11,060 nucleotides of DNA from JANWHF01 sp036276235 (GTDB lineage Bacteria > Planctomycetota > Phycisphaerae > Tepidisphaerales > Tepidisphaeraceae), in assembly GCA_036276235.1 (NCBI GenBank), contig DATBDZ010000444.1, forward strand, positions 1 through 11,060, read 5' to 3'. A program made the translations under genes and the position numbers. Below, one piece after another: positions 1-6,934 of the stretch. Under the pieces are notes generated by a model. The model had not been told where the DNA came from and ran no database searches. It saw only the letters and a program-made list of their open reading frames with translations. How positions within the stretch are numbered: position 1 is the stretch's first letter; each line of letters opens with the position of its first letter.

Positions 1-102
1 GGCATCCGCGTGGCCCCAAGAAAAAACGTCCGCCACAAAGCAGTGGAAAGAGAAATCACCATGTTTCCACCGCAAGGCTCCTGGCCCTGCGAACAACCCG
101 AA

Positions 103-138
103 AGCCACCTTGAAAGGGGTGGCTAAAGCGCACCCTAC
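103..138 (-). repeat. Single GTAG-type REP-like hairpin
   Basis: Read on the minus strand, 138 to 118 is GTAG followed by a short imperfect palindrome, GGTGCGC-TTTA-GCCACC, with one bulged C. This is the layout of REP sequences mobilised by RAYT transposases: a conserved tetranucleotide, then a hairpin. The inner arm GGTGGCT (118-124) can also pair with AGCCACC at 103-109. It resembles the GTAG units at 2721-2854 and 9315-9371, but stands alone rather than in an inverted pair. Confidence 0.5.
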
Positions 139-552
139 GGACTAAAGTCACTCAATGGTTCGAACGTCAGCGTGAATTCATCTTGCACTTGTCGCGCAGC
201 GGCGATCTTTTTTAGCCGCCTCGCTTGCGAGGCGCGTCCAGGTGCGTCTCTTTAGAGACTTCATTTGAATTGCGATGACCGCTCCGATCGCGAATCCGCA
301 TTGCGCTCGGATACCCGCTCTTTTATCAAAATATAGCTTGACAAATGATGTGTTGCGGGGTGGAATGTCTCGGAGCCGAAATGAATCGCCTGACGAAGCG
401 CAAGTGGCGTTCTTCAAATGACTTATAAAATGTAGTAAGCAATAATTAGATAATCATCACATGCTCGGCGCGCCGCATTTTTATACAAAGCGCAACACGA
501 ATTTTGAGCCTGGAGAGTTAGGACAAAGGGGCGTCGGCGTGAGCCCGATCAT

Positions 553-630
553 TCTTTGCGGTCTTTGTCTCTTTGCGTCCTTGCGCATTTCGAATTGCGC
601 AGAGACGCAAAGAGACAAAGTACGCAAAGA
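553..630. repeat. Large inverted repeat of CTTTGCG-type units
   Basis: The arms are 553-587 and 596-630, 35 bases each, matching at 31 of 35 positions by hand alignment, around the 8-base loop 588-595. Each arm contains several copies of a TCTTTGCG / CTTTGTCTC theme. The transcript would form a very stable hairpin. There is no T-run after either arm, so it is not a standard intrinsic terminator. Similar TTTGCG hairpins occur as dispersed repeats in several bacterial groups. It sits about 115 bases upstream of the MFS start and makes the longer upstream reading frame of that gene implausible. Confidence 0.75.
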
Positions 631-744
631 AGAAGGACAGTCGCGTGGCGGTCCCTTGGCGCAATTTGCGTCGTGCACTTGCGCCCTGGGGAGTCTCCAG
701 AGAAGTCTTCACAACGTGTGGACGGCCTCCGCGTAAGGCCTATC

Positions 745-2724
745 ATGTCGAGTATGTCCAGCGGCACGACGGAACCGGCCCCCGCCGCGGCGGCGGGGCA
801 GAATGTGGGGACGCTTCCCTATGCTAAAGCGCCGCCGCGCACGCCTTTGTTTTCAGCCGACGCCTGGGCGCCGCTGAAGGTTGAGCTGTTTCGATCGCTC
901 TACATCGCCACGTCGATCGCTCAGATCGGCACGTGGGTGCGCGAGGCGGGCGGGCCGGGGTTGATGAAGATCCTCACCGAGGGGCAGCACGATCAGCCGA
1001 CGATGGTCGGCAAGGTGCTGGTTTACTCCAATCTTCCGATTTGCCTGTTCTCGATTCTGGCCGGTGCGCTGGCGGATGTGCTGGATCGCCGCAAGCTGCT
1101 GCTGGGGACGCAGATCTGGATGCTGCTGGTGTCGGCGATCCTGGGCCTGCTGACGATCGGCGGCCATGTGTCGCCCTTTTCGCTGCTTGCCTTCACCTTC
1201 CTGCTGGGCGTGGGAACGGCCGCCTCCGGGCCGGCGCTGCAGGCGCTGCTGCCGGAGTTGGTGCCGCGCAAGGACTTGCCGCTTGCGATCAACTTGAACA
1301 GCGTGGCACTTAACGTGGCCCGCGCGCTGGGGCCGGCGCTGCTCATCATTGTGATCAAGGCCGTCCCTGGAAGAGTTGGCATTGGGATCTCATTCCTCCT
1401 GACGGCCGCCAGCTTCATCTGGGCGATCTGGATTCTCTACTCCTGGAAACGTCCGTCGCAGCGCGCCGCCGTGCACGGCGAGGAAATGTGGGGCGCAATA
1501 CGGTCGGGCTTTTTGTACAACATCAATTCCCCGGCGAATCGCGCGATTCTGATTCGCGTGATGGCGTTCATCATTCCGGCGGTTGTGATGTGGTCGCAGG
1601 TGCCGATCATCGCCAAGCAGCAGCTTGGATATTACAACGAAAACGCCGTGGAAACCGCTTATGCGATGCTCTTTGCGTTTGTGGGAATGGGCGCGGTGTT
1701 TGGCGTTCTGATCATGCCCGGCCTGCATGCCCGCTTCAGCATCGATCCGGTCGTGAATGTCTGCACGCTCTTCTTCGCGTGCGGCTTGATGCTGCTCTCC
1801 TTCGTTCACCACATGTGGCTCGCGGCGTTCATCATGATCTTCCTGGGGATCAACTGGGTCATCATTCCAACCAACTTCAACACTGCGACGCAAAAATCGG
1901 TGCCGCTCTGGGTGAAGGGACGCGCGATCTCGTTTTATCTGACGGTGCTGTTTGGCTCATTCGCGATCGGCGGCGCGATCTGGGGCCGCGTCACGACTCA
2001 TTCGCATGCGGGCATCAGCACGTCGCTGTTTGTCGGCGGCCTCTCGATGGCGGTCCTGCTCGTGCTGGCGATCTGGTTTCCGCTGACGATCAATGAAGGG
2101 CTGGATCTTTCGGCGGCAAACGTCACCGGGCCGGATATTTATCCCGGCATTGATCCGAATAGCGGCCCGGCGGCCGGGCCGATCGACGTGCATATCGACT
2201 ATCACGTCGATCCAGCCAAAGGCGGCGATTTTCTGAAGCTGATGCACGATGTGGGACGCCAGCGCCGCAGAAATGGAGCCGCGCGTTGGCGGCTCGAGCC
2301 GCTGCCCGCCGGTGGGCAGAGCGCGCTTCGCTATCGTGAAGTGTGCCAGTTCCATTCGTCGGCGGAGCTGAATCGCCAGCCCGCCCGCATGACCCGCGCC
2401 GACGTGCAACTGCTCGGCGGCATCCGGCCCCTGCTGCACGGCGCAACCGAACAGCCGATGCGCACGGCAGTCGTCGCCAGCCCCCGGAAGGCCGCTGCAT
2501 TCAGCGGGCTCGCGCCGCAGCCGCTGAGCATCTGGCTTCTCAGCCGCCTGGCGACATCATTTGAGCGCACGATCGACGAAGCCGAGGCGGCGGCCGACCG
2601 CTTCGCCGCGATGCGCCGCCGCGAGCGGAAAGGACCTGGGCACGTTCGTATCAGCATCGAAATTCCTGCTTCAGATAAGATCGAAGCGTTAGACCATGCG
2701 CGAAGGACGAACGCCTTCTTGTAG
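745..2724 (+). CDS. MFS_3-type exporter with C-terminal soluble domain
   Basis: This is a 659-residue major facilitator protein of the MFS_3 / EntS-like type (transmembrane secretion effector family), a proton-driven inner-membrane exporter of unknown substrate. Hydrophobic helices fill about residues 50-450. The loop after helix 2 reads GALADVLDRRK (107-117), the MFS motif A. Residues 479-570 (IDVHIDYHVDP to HGATEQP) resemble the dimeric alpha/beta-barrel domain found at the C terminus of this family. About 85 further residues (572-659), basic and Ala-rich, are an unusual extension. The ATG at 745 was chosen because AAGG lies 6 bases upstream. The frame continues up to a TTG at 556, but that stretch lies in the large hairpin repeat. 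The TAG stop is part of the GTAG of a REP element, so the C terminus may have been reset by that insertion. Substrate cannot be told from sequence. Confidence 0.88.
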   Translation: MSSMSSGTTEPAPAAAAGQNVGTLPYAKAPPRTPLFSADAWAPLKVELFRSLYIATSIAQIGTWVREAGGPGLMKILTEGQHDQPTMVGKVLVYSNLPICLFSILAGALADVLDRRKLLLGTQIWMLLVSAILGLLTIGGHVSPFSLLAFTFLLGVGTAASGPALQALLPELVPRKDLPLAINLNSVALNVARALGPALLIIVIKAVPGRVGIGISFLLTAASFIWAIWILYSWKRPSQRAAVHGEEMWGAIRSGFLYNINSPANRAILIRVMAFIIPAVVMWSQVPIIAKQQLGYYNENAVETAYAMLFAFVGMGAVFGVLIMPGLHARFSIDPVVNVCTLFFACGLMLLSFVHHMWLAAFIMIFLGINWVIIPTNFNTATQKSVPLWVKGRAISFYLTVLFGSFAIGGAIWGRVTTHSHAGISTSLFVGGLSMAVLLVLAIWFPLTINEGLDLSAANVTGPDIYPGIDPNSGPAAGPIDVHIDYHVDPAKGGDFLKLMHDVGRQRRRNGAARWRLEPLPAGGQSALRYREVCQFHSSAELNRQPARMTRADVQLLGGIRPLLHGATEQPMRTAVVASPRKAAAFSGLAPQPLSIWLLSRLATSFERTIDEAEAAADRFAAMRRRERKGPGHVRISIEIPASDKIEALDHARRTNAFL

Positions 2725-2781
2725 GGTGGGCGTACTCGCCCACCATCTGCCGCTCGTGGTGGGCGAGTACACCCACCCGAC
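2721..2781. repeat. Inverted pair of GTAG-type REP units (BIME-like)
   Basis: The plus-strand unit is GTAG (2721-2724) followed by GGTGGGCG-TACT-CGCCCACC (2725-2744), a perfect 8-bp stem. Facing it at 2781-2758 on the minus strand is GTCG followed by GGTGGGTG-TACT-CGCCCACC, with one G-T wobble and a degenerate tetranucleotide. Thirteen bases separate the two units. The first unit supplies the stop codon of the MFS gene. Confidence 0.7.
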
Positions 2782-2790
2782 AAAATAAAA

Positions 2791-2854
2791 CCGGCGGGGT
2801 AAATCCCGCGCTACGGTGCGACTTTGTGTAGGGCGGGATTTATCCCGCCGCCGG
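2791..2854. repeat. Second inverted pair of GTAG-type REP units
   Basis: The plus-strand unit is GTAG at 2828-2831 followed by GGCGGGAT-TT-ATCCCGCC (2832-2849), a perfect 8-bp stem. The facing minus-strand unit runs 2814 to 2791: GTAG, then a related but imperfect GCGGGATTTACCCCGC palindrome. Thirteen bases lie between them. The element ends eight bases before the CoA-ligase start codon, so it occupies that gene's whole upstream region. Confidence 0.7.
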
Positions 2855-2861
2855 CTTTTGA

Positions 2862-4223
2862 GTGGTGGCGGGTTGGCCAGGTTTGAACGAGCATCAATTG
2901 CCTTCCGATCAATCCCAACTTATTGATGCCGACCAGCGGCTCACATCGAATGCGCTTCGCGCGCTGCAGCGCCAAAAGCTGGACGCCATGCTGCGTGAAG
3001 TTCGCGCGCACAATCCGTTTTATCGCCAGAAGCTGGCCGACATCGAATTCGATGCGCTCAAAGATCCGCTCGAGCGATTGCCGCTCACCACGCGCGCACA
3101 GCTCGAAGCCGATCAATTGGCGCATCCCCCCTACGGCACCAACCTCACCTATCCGCTTGCGCAATACTCGCGTTACCATCAAACCTCCGGCAGCGGCGGG
3201 CGGCCGATGCGCTGGCTCGACACCGCCCAGAGCTGGCTCTGGTTTCAGCGGTGCTGGCGGATCATCTTCGACGCCGCCGGCGTCACCGCCGACGATCGCA
3301 TCTTTTTTGCATTTTCCTTCGGGCCGTTCGTCGGATTCTGGGCGGCATTCGCGGGCGCTAATGCGCTGGGGGCGCTGTGCATTCCCGCCGGCGGGCTTTC
3401 AACCAATGCCCGCCTGCGGATGCTGCTCGACAACGCGGCGACAGTGGTCTGCTGCACGCCAACCTATGCGCTGCACATGGCGCAAACGGCGGTCGAGCAA
3501 AAAATTGATCTGGCCGGATCATCCGTTCGCGCCCTGATCGTCGCCGGCGAGCCGGGCGGCAGCATCCCATCCACTCGCCAACGCATCGAATCGGCCTGGG
3601 GCGCGCGGGTTTACGACCATACGGGAATGACGGAGATCGGCGCGCTGGCGTTCGAATGTGAGCCGCGTCGCGGTGAAGGCGTCCACATCATCGAATCGGA
3701 ATTCATCCCAGAAGTGATCGATCCGCAAACGCTTCAACCAGTGGCCGACGGAGAGCCTGGCGAATTGGTTCTGACAAACCTCGGCCGCTGGGGCAGCCCG
3801 TTGATTCGCTACCGCACCGGCGACCGCGTCCGCCTGACCCGCGGCCTCTGCGCCTGCGGCCGCCATTTCGCCCGCCTCGAAGGCGGCATCCTTGGCCGCA
3901 TCGACGAGATGTTTATCGTCCGCGGGAACAACATTTTCCCGTCGGCGGTTGAAGCCGTCTTACGCCGCTTCGATGAATTGGCCGAGTTCCGCTGCACCAT
4001 CCACGACAACGGCGCGCTCACGCAGGTGACGATCGAAGTAGAGCCGCAGCCCGCGTCGGCCAGCGCCGAAGCAGCGGCGGCATTGTGCTTGCGTGTGCAG
4101 AACGCTGTTCAGGAATCACTGAATTTTCGAGCAACGGTCATCGGCGCGGCCCCGGGCACGCTGCCGCGCTTCGATCTGAAGGCGCGGCGGTTTGTGCGCC
4201 GGACGACGAACAACGCCGATTGA
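2862..4223 (+). CDS. PaaK-type (phenylacetate-CoA ligase family) AMP-dependent synthetase
   Basis: The 453-residue protein belongs to the phenylacetate-CoA ligase branch of the adenylate-forming superfamily: ATP activates a carboxylate to an acyl-AMP, which is then passed to CoA in the cytoplasm. Visible motifs in order are NPFYRQKL (51-58), the phosphate loop TSGSGGRP (108-115), DHTGMTEIG (252-260), YRTGD (317-321), CACGR (330-334) and GRIDEMFIVRGNNIFPSAVE (345-364), very close to PaaK. Near the C terminus LPRFDLKARR (434-443) places K440 where the catalytic lysine is expected. Length is normal for PaaK (about 430-450). The start is uncertain: GTG 2862 and TTG 2883 are both in frame and neither has a good ribosome site. 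No other phenylacetate pathway gene is nearby, so the true acid is unknown. Many genomes use such ligases for other substrates. It ends exactly where the convergent gene ends. Confidence 0.88.
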   Translation: MVAGWPGLNEHQLPSDQSQLIDADQRLTSNALRALQRQKLDAMLREVRAHNPFYRQKLADIEFDALKDPLERLPLTTRAQLEADQLAHPPYGTNLTYPLAQYSRYHQTSGSGGRPMRWLDTAQSWLWFQRCWRIIFDAAGVTADDRIFFAFSFGPFVGFWAAFAGANALGALCIPAGGLSTNARLRMLLDNAATVVCCTPTYALHMAQTAVEQKIDLAGSSVRALIVAGEPGGSIPSTRQRIESAWGARVYDHTGMTEIGALAFECEPRRGEGVHIIESEFIPEVIDPQTLQPVADGEPGELVLTNLGRWGSPLIRYRTGDRVRLTRGLCACGRHFARLEGGILGRIDEMFIVRGNNIFPSAVEAVLRRFDELAEFRCTIHDNGALTQVTIEVEPQPASASAEAAAALCLRVQNAVQESLNFRATVIGAAPGTLPRFDLKARRFVRRTTNNAD

Positions 4224-4655
4224 TCACAGCGCTGGAGTTGTGAATCGAATCGCCTGATGCGAAGAGTGTGCAGTGACGTCGTGAAACCTTTCTTTTGGGT
4301 CAAATCGGAAGATTAGATCGAGCCAGACTGGCTTGCCAAGCCAACGACCGGTGCGAATTTGCCGTTGGCCATAAACGATGACGAACTTGCCATCGTCTCC
4401 GTCCTCGCTGCCGACATAGCCGCGCGACGCATGGGGATCCCAAATGATGACCTGGTAACCATGCTGCTGGAGCCATGTGCGAGCATGCTCGGGCGTGATG
4501 TCCGGTGTCGTGGATTCTGCAGCTACCCTGCGTGCCAACTGTGCTTCTCGATTGACGGCTCGTCCATCAACGAAATCCCAGACACCTCCGATTAGCCCAA
4601 CCCCGATAGCCAGCGTAACGATGCGAACGATCAGCTTCTTTTTTGAAGGCGTCAT
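4224..4655 (-). CDS. Small membrane-anchored protein of unknown function
   Basis: The 143-residue protein starts MTPSKKKLIV, followed by one hydrophobic segment (about residues 8-26), giving a signal-anchor or uncleaved signal peptide and a mostly soluble remainder probably outside the cytoplasm. The soluble part includes TPEHARTWLQQHGYQVI (about 51-67) and a run of beta-like, aromatic-rich sequence ending in HSSHQAIRFTTPAL. I do not recognise a family. The start at 4655 is chosen because the hydrophobic anchor follows it directly. The frame stays open upstream to 4904 but that part is Arg-rich and crosses the protease terminator. Its TGA is immediately next to the TGA of the CoA ligase, the two forming TGATCA. 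Its promoter would lie in 4656-4770. Confidence 0.65.
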   Translation of the reverse strand: MTPSKKKLIVRIVTLAIGVGLIGGVWDFVDGRAVNREAQLARRVAAESTTPDITPEHARTWLQQHGYQVIIWDPHASRGYVGSEDGDDGKFVIVYGQRQIRTGRWLGKPVWLDLIFRFDPKERFHDVTAHSSHQAIRFTTPAL

Positions 4656-4770
4656 AATGCAAGCCCCGTAATGCCACCGGTATTCTACGGCGCTCGCGTC
4701 GTTCGTCGCCTGCTCGATGCCGCTGCATTTATTTTTCGCAAGCGGCCTAGCGCTCGCATCAAAAGCAAAA

Positions 4771-4804
4771 ACAGGAGGACCGGCCTCGCAGCCGGTCCTC
4801 CTGT
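4771..4804 (-). terminator. Rho-independent terminator of protease 1
   Basis: This is a perfect 14-bp stem, ACAGGAGGACCGGC (4771-4784) with GCCGGTCCTCCTGT (4791-4804), around a 6-base loop. On the minus strand it is followed by TTTTTGCTTTT, a good U-rich tail. It lies 39 bases past the stop of the protease gene that ends at 4844. Confidence 0.85.
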
Positions 4805-4843
4805 CGTTACATTGCATTTTCTTTTCTCTTGCGGCGCGGCGTA

Positions 4844-5890
4844 TTACACGCCGGCGGTCACGAACTCGTCGAGTTCGCCGAAGACGGCGCTGGCGTTGAC
4901 CCACATGTAGCCGTCGTTGGTCGCATCGTAGTTGCTCGAACCGTGGACGTAGCCGGGGTTATAGCCCCAGGGGTTGCGGACTTCGATTTGGTTGACGCCG
5001 CCCTGAACACGGGCGGAAACGACTGAGTATTCGTGGCCGTTGACCAGCGGACCCGAAGTGCCGTTGGTGCCGAATTCCATGCCGCTGTTGAAGATCAGGC
5101 CCCACACGACTGTCGAGAAAAGCTGTGATGCGTTGGCGGTGGTCGGCAACTGCTCGGTCGGCGACGCGCCAAGGTCCGACATTGCCTCGCGGCCCCATCC
5201 GCTGCTGATCGTCGCATAGTCAGCGGCTATCGAACGGTTGCGGAAATAGGTGAAGGCCTTTTCCATGATCGCCACCCACGTGCAGCCGCCCTGGCCAAGC
5301 TTGGCGTATTCGAGACTGCCATAGACAGTTTCCGGCAGCAGGCCATCGACATGCTCGTTGACAGTGGTCGTCGGGCTTGTGTGGAAGACGACATCATATG
5401 TTCCGTCAGCGCGCTGATGGATGGCATTTTTGATCGTCGTTGGATCGCGCAGCGCGGTTTCGGCGAGGGTCGCGAGGAACCAGCAATCGCCGACCTGGCC
5501 TTGGGCCACGTCGTTAGCGCTCGGGCCGCCGGCGGCGAAGAGCGGATTGCTGGAGAAGTTATGCCATTGCGTTACATCGCTGTTGACCTTCGGCTCAAGA
5601 AAGACCGGGATCGGGTGGAAGATGGTCGACACGAGCTTTGTATTGAGAACGGCCGTCGTGATCAGACTGCCGTTCCCGCTGGTGCCGTGGCCCTTATTGG
5701 AGTGATGGCCATTGCCGGCGTGCACGTTGGCGTTGCTCTGATCGGCATTGCTCTGAAACTGCGGCAAGAACGCCGGGATATGCGGCACCGTCGCCGACAA
5801 CATCTGTCGGCTTTCCAGCGTCTCGATCGGCTGGCAAAACGAGCGGTTCCCCTGGGTCGTGGCCACGCTATGCTTCGTCGCGATGCTCAT
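4844..5890 (-). CDS. Calpain-like (C2 family) cysteine protease, paralog 1
   Basis: The 348-residue protein has a calpain protease core. The active-site block QGQVGDCWFLATLA puts the oxyanion Gln at 130 and nucleophile Cys at 136. His286 is in NGHEYSVV and Asn306 in RNPWGY, completing the triad. The core closes with DGYMWVNASAVFGELDEF, as calpain domain PC2 does. The N terminus has no classical hydrophobic signal peptide but carries LESRQMLSA (25-33), a variant of the planctomycete LEPR-xLL motif, then a His/Asn/Gly/Lys-rich linker (about 46-75) that may be flexible or metal-binding. Export is inferred from that motif. There are no calcium-binding EF-hands or C2-like domains: the protein is only a leader plus the core. 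The start at 5890 has AAAAAGGAG with 7-base spacing. It is a clear paralog of the gene at 7867-8919. Substrate is unknown. Confidence 0.9.
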   Translation of the reverse strand: MSIATKHSVATTQGNRSFCQPIETLESRQMLSATVPHIPAFLPQFQSNADQSNANVHAGNGHHSNKGHGTSGNGSLITTAVLNTKLVSTIFHPIPVFLEPKVNSDVTQWHNFSSNPLFAAGGPSANDVAQGQVGDCWFLATLAETALRDPTTIKNAIHQRADGTYDVVFHTSPTTTVNEHVDGLLPETVYGSLEYAKLGQGGCTWVAIMEKAFTYFRNRSIAADYATISSGWGREAMSDLGASPTEQLPTTANASQLFSTVVWGLIFNSGMEFGTNGTSGPLVNGHEYSVVSARVQGGVNQIEVRNPWGYNPGYVHGSSNYDATNDGYMWVNASAVFGELDEFVTAGV

Positions 5891-5940
5891 CGGAAAACTC
5901 CTTTTTCTTGTTTCCCGTTCACATCAAAATGAATGTGAAC
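5891..5940 (-). promoter_or_regulatory. Structured 5' leader of protease 1
   Basis: On the minus strand the leader first has the hairpin GTTCACAT...ATGTGAAC (5940-5917, perfect 8-bp stem, 8-base loop). Next comes CGGGAAAC (5917-5910), which can pair with GTTTTCCG (5898-5891) with one G-U wobble, placing most of the AAAAAGGAG ribosome site (5906-5898) in the loop. The same architecture precedes paralog 2. It could be an RNA control element or, for the first hairpin, a protein-binding palindrome. Confidence 0.55.
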
Positions 5941-6069
5941 TGATGAGCGAACAACTTATCGAGACGCCAGACGCCTGAAAATTGCCCTGAACAGGGCTGA
6001 TTACGTAAATCAAGCTCGGTAATGCAGTTATGATTGAAAACCTTTAGCTATTGCGGGCGAAAATGACCT

Positions 6070-6102
6070 CAATGCAATCGGATGAAAAATGGTTTTGCAT
6101 TG
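6070..6102 (+). promoter_or_regulatory. Inverted repeat next to the ribosome site of the small antitoxin-like gene
   Basis: CAATGCAA (6070-6077) and TTGCATTG (6095-6102) form a perfect 8-bp inverted repeat separated by 17 bases, ending one base before the GGAGGTGA ribosome site of the gene at 6116. It may be an operator for autoregulation or an mRNA hairpin. The rest of 5941-6069 between the divergent genes holds only a short GCCCTG-AA-CAGGGC palindrome (5984-5997). Confidence 0.4.
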
Positions 6103-6115
6103 CGGAGGTGAGCTT

Positions 6116-6337
6116 ATGAGCGCGGTTATTTCCGTCCCATTGCGCATGGTGGAAGCCGTCGTCGCTTTGCGGCTGCTCGCGGTGTCGGATCGACGGCTCC
6201 AGGTTCTAATGGATCGCAACAACGAGGGCGCGCTCAGCCCGGAAGAACTCGATGAACTCGCGTCCCTCGCTGAGTTGAGCGAGGCTATTTCGTTGGTTCG
6301 CGCCGACGCTCTGGCAGTACTGGGCCGCACGCCCTAA
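6116..6337 (+). CDS. Small conserved protein, antitoxin-like family
   Basis: The 73-residue protein has a near-perfect ribosome site, GGAGGTGA, four bases before the ATG, so it is very likely translated. It reads as largely helical: MSAVISVPLRMVEAVVALRL, then a DRRLQVLMDRNNEGALSPEELDEL segment centred on residues 28-46, and a C-terminal ELSEAISLVRADALAVLGRTP. I recognise this pattern (LMDRN.EG.L...E.EEL..L.ELSE...LLR..AL..LGR) from a widespread family of about 75-residue proteins in planctomycetes and cyanobacteria, often encoded directly upstream of an HNH nuclease or similar partner. That memory is the basis for calling it antitoxin-like. Here no partner follows: the next gene is a convergent nitroreductase starting six bases beyond its stop. 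The function is therefore unproven. Confidence 0.75.
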   Translation: MSAVISVPLRMVEAVVALRLLAVSDRRLQVLMDRNNEGALSPEELDELASLAELSEAISLVRADALAVLGRTP

Positions 6338-6343
6338 GGTTCC

Positions 6344-6934
6344 TCACTCGATTCGGCAGGCTTCCTCAAAGGTGAGCCGAGGCAAGCGTGGATGCAGCTT
6401 GCTTGCGTCGCCGTAGCCGATGTTGCATAGGAAATTGGACTTGATGGTCGTGCCGGCGAAGAACGCGGCGTCTACCTTGGCGTTGTTGAAGCCGGACATG
6501 GGGCCGCAGTCCAGGCCCATCGCCCGGGCGGCCATAATCAGATACCCGCCCTGCAACGAGGAATTGCGCACGGCGATGTACTCCAGCACATTTTCCGGCA
6601 GATGCTGGAACCATGCCTTGGCGTCGACGTGGGGGAAGAGCTCGGGAAGCTTCTCGTAGAAGTGCACCTCCATGCCGATGATCGCGGTGACCGGAGCCGC
6701 CATCGTCTTGTCCACGTTGGCGGCATCAAGTGCGGGCCGCAGCTTTTCCTTTGCCTCGCGCGACTTCACGAAGACGATACGCATTGGGGATATATTCGCC
6801 GAGGTCGGGCCCATCTTGGCCAACTCATAAACTTGGCGCAGCAGGCCATCGTCCACAGGCTTATCCAGCCATGCGTTCAATGTCCGCGCGTTGCGGAATA
6901 TCAGGTCAAGGCCTTGCGGGTTCAGCGTGCTCAT
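6344..6934 (-). CDS. RutE-type nitroreductase / malonic semialdehyde reductase
   Basis: This is a 196-residue FMN flavoprotein of the nitroreductase superfamily. It matches E. coli RutE closely in length and along its whole sequence: NARTLNAW (15-22), KMGPTSANISPMRIVF (40-55), EKLRPAL (63-69), APVTAI (80-85), RNSSLQGGYLI (123-133), LDCGPMSGF (141-149) and the ending NIGYGDASKLHPRLPRLTFEEAC (171-193). RutE reduces malonic semialdehyde to 3-hydroxypropionate during pyrimidine ring catabolism. No other rut gene is present, so here it more likely acts as a stand-alone NAD(P)H-dependent reductase of reactive aldehydes, quinones or nitro compounds. The start at 6934 has GAAGGAG six bases upstream. 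It is divergent from a MarR regulator, which is the likely controller. Confidence 0.9.
   Translation of the reverse strand: MSTLNPQGLDLIFRNARTLNAWLDKPVDDGLLRQVYELAKMGPTSANISPMRIVFVKSREAKEKLRPALDAANVDKTMAAPVTAIIGMEVHFYEKLPELFPHVDAKAWFQHLPENVLEYIAVRNSSLQGGYLIMAARAMGLDCGPMSGFNNAKVDAAFFAGTTIKSNFLCNIGYGDASKLHPRLPRLTFEEACRIE

Larger units (their letters stand above)
1..744. other. No recognisable gene; repeat-bearing region
   Basis: No reading frame here looks like a real protein. At the left edge three plus-strand frames are open from outside the window and stop at 113, 126 and 145, so a gene tail could be present, but the peptides are short, basic and unrecognised. A clean TTGACA at 338-343 lies 17 bases before TGGAAT (361-366), which looks like a sigma-70 promoter but has no obvious gene directly after it. 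The stretch 420-460 is AT-rich. Two repeats inside the region are listed separately. The small frames crossing 461-736 run through the large hairpin at 553-630 and are not credible genes. Confidence 0.6.

Noticed and set aside
3..145. Tail of a gene entering from the left edge
   Set aside because: Three frames are open for a short distance. None shows a recognisable protein pattern, so no call can be supported.
217..234. Palindrome CGCCTCGC-TT-GCGAGGCG as a terminator
   Set aside because: The T-run lies before, not after, the hairpin in the plus direction, and no A-run suits the minus strand.
338..366. TTGACA-17-TGGAAT as the promoter of the exporter
   Set aside because: The -35 is perfect but the gene starts nearly 380 bases later beyond a strong hairpin. 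Kept only as a remark.
556..744. N-terminal extension of the exporter from TTG 556
   Set aside because: It translates the large hairpin repeat. ATG 745 has a ribosome site and precedes the conserved protein.
4656..4904. Upstream extension of the small membrane protein
   Set aside because: It is Arg-rich and runs through the protease 1 terminator hairpin and the end of the protease gene.
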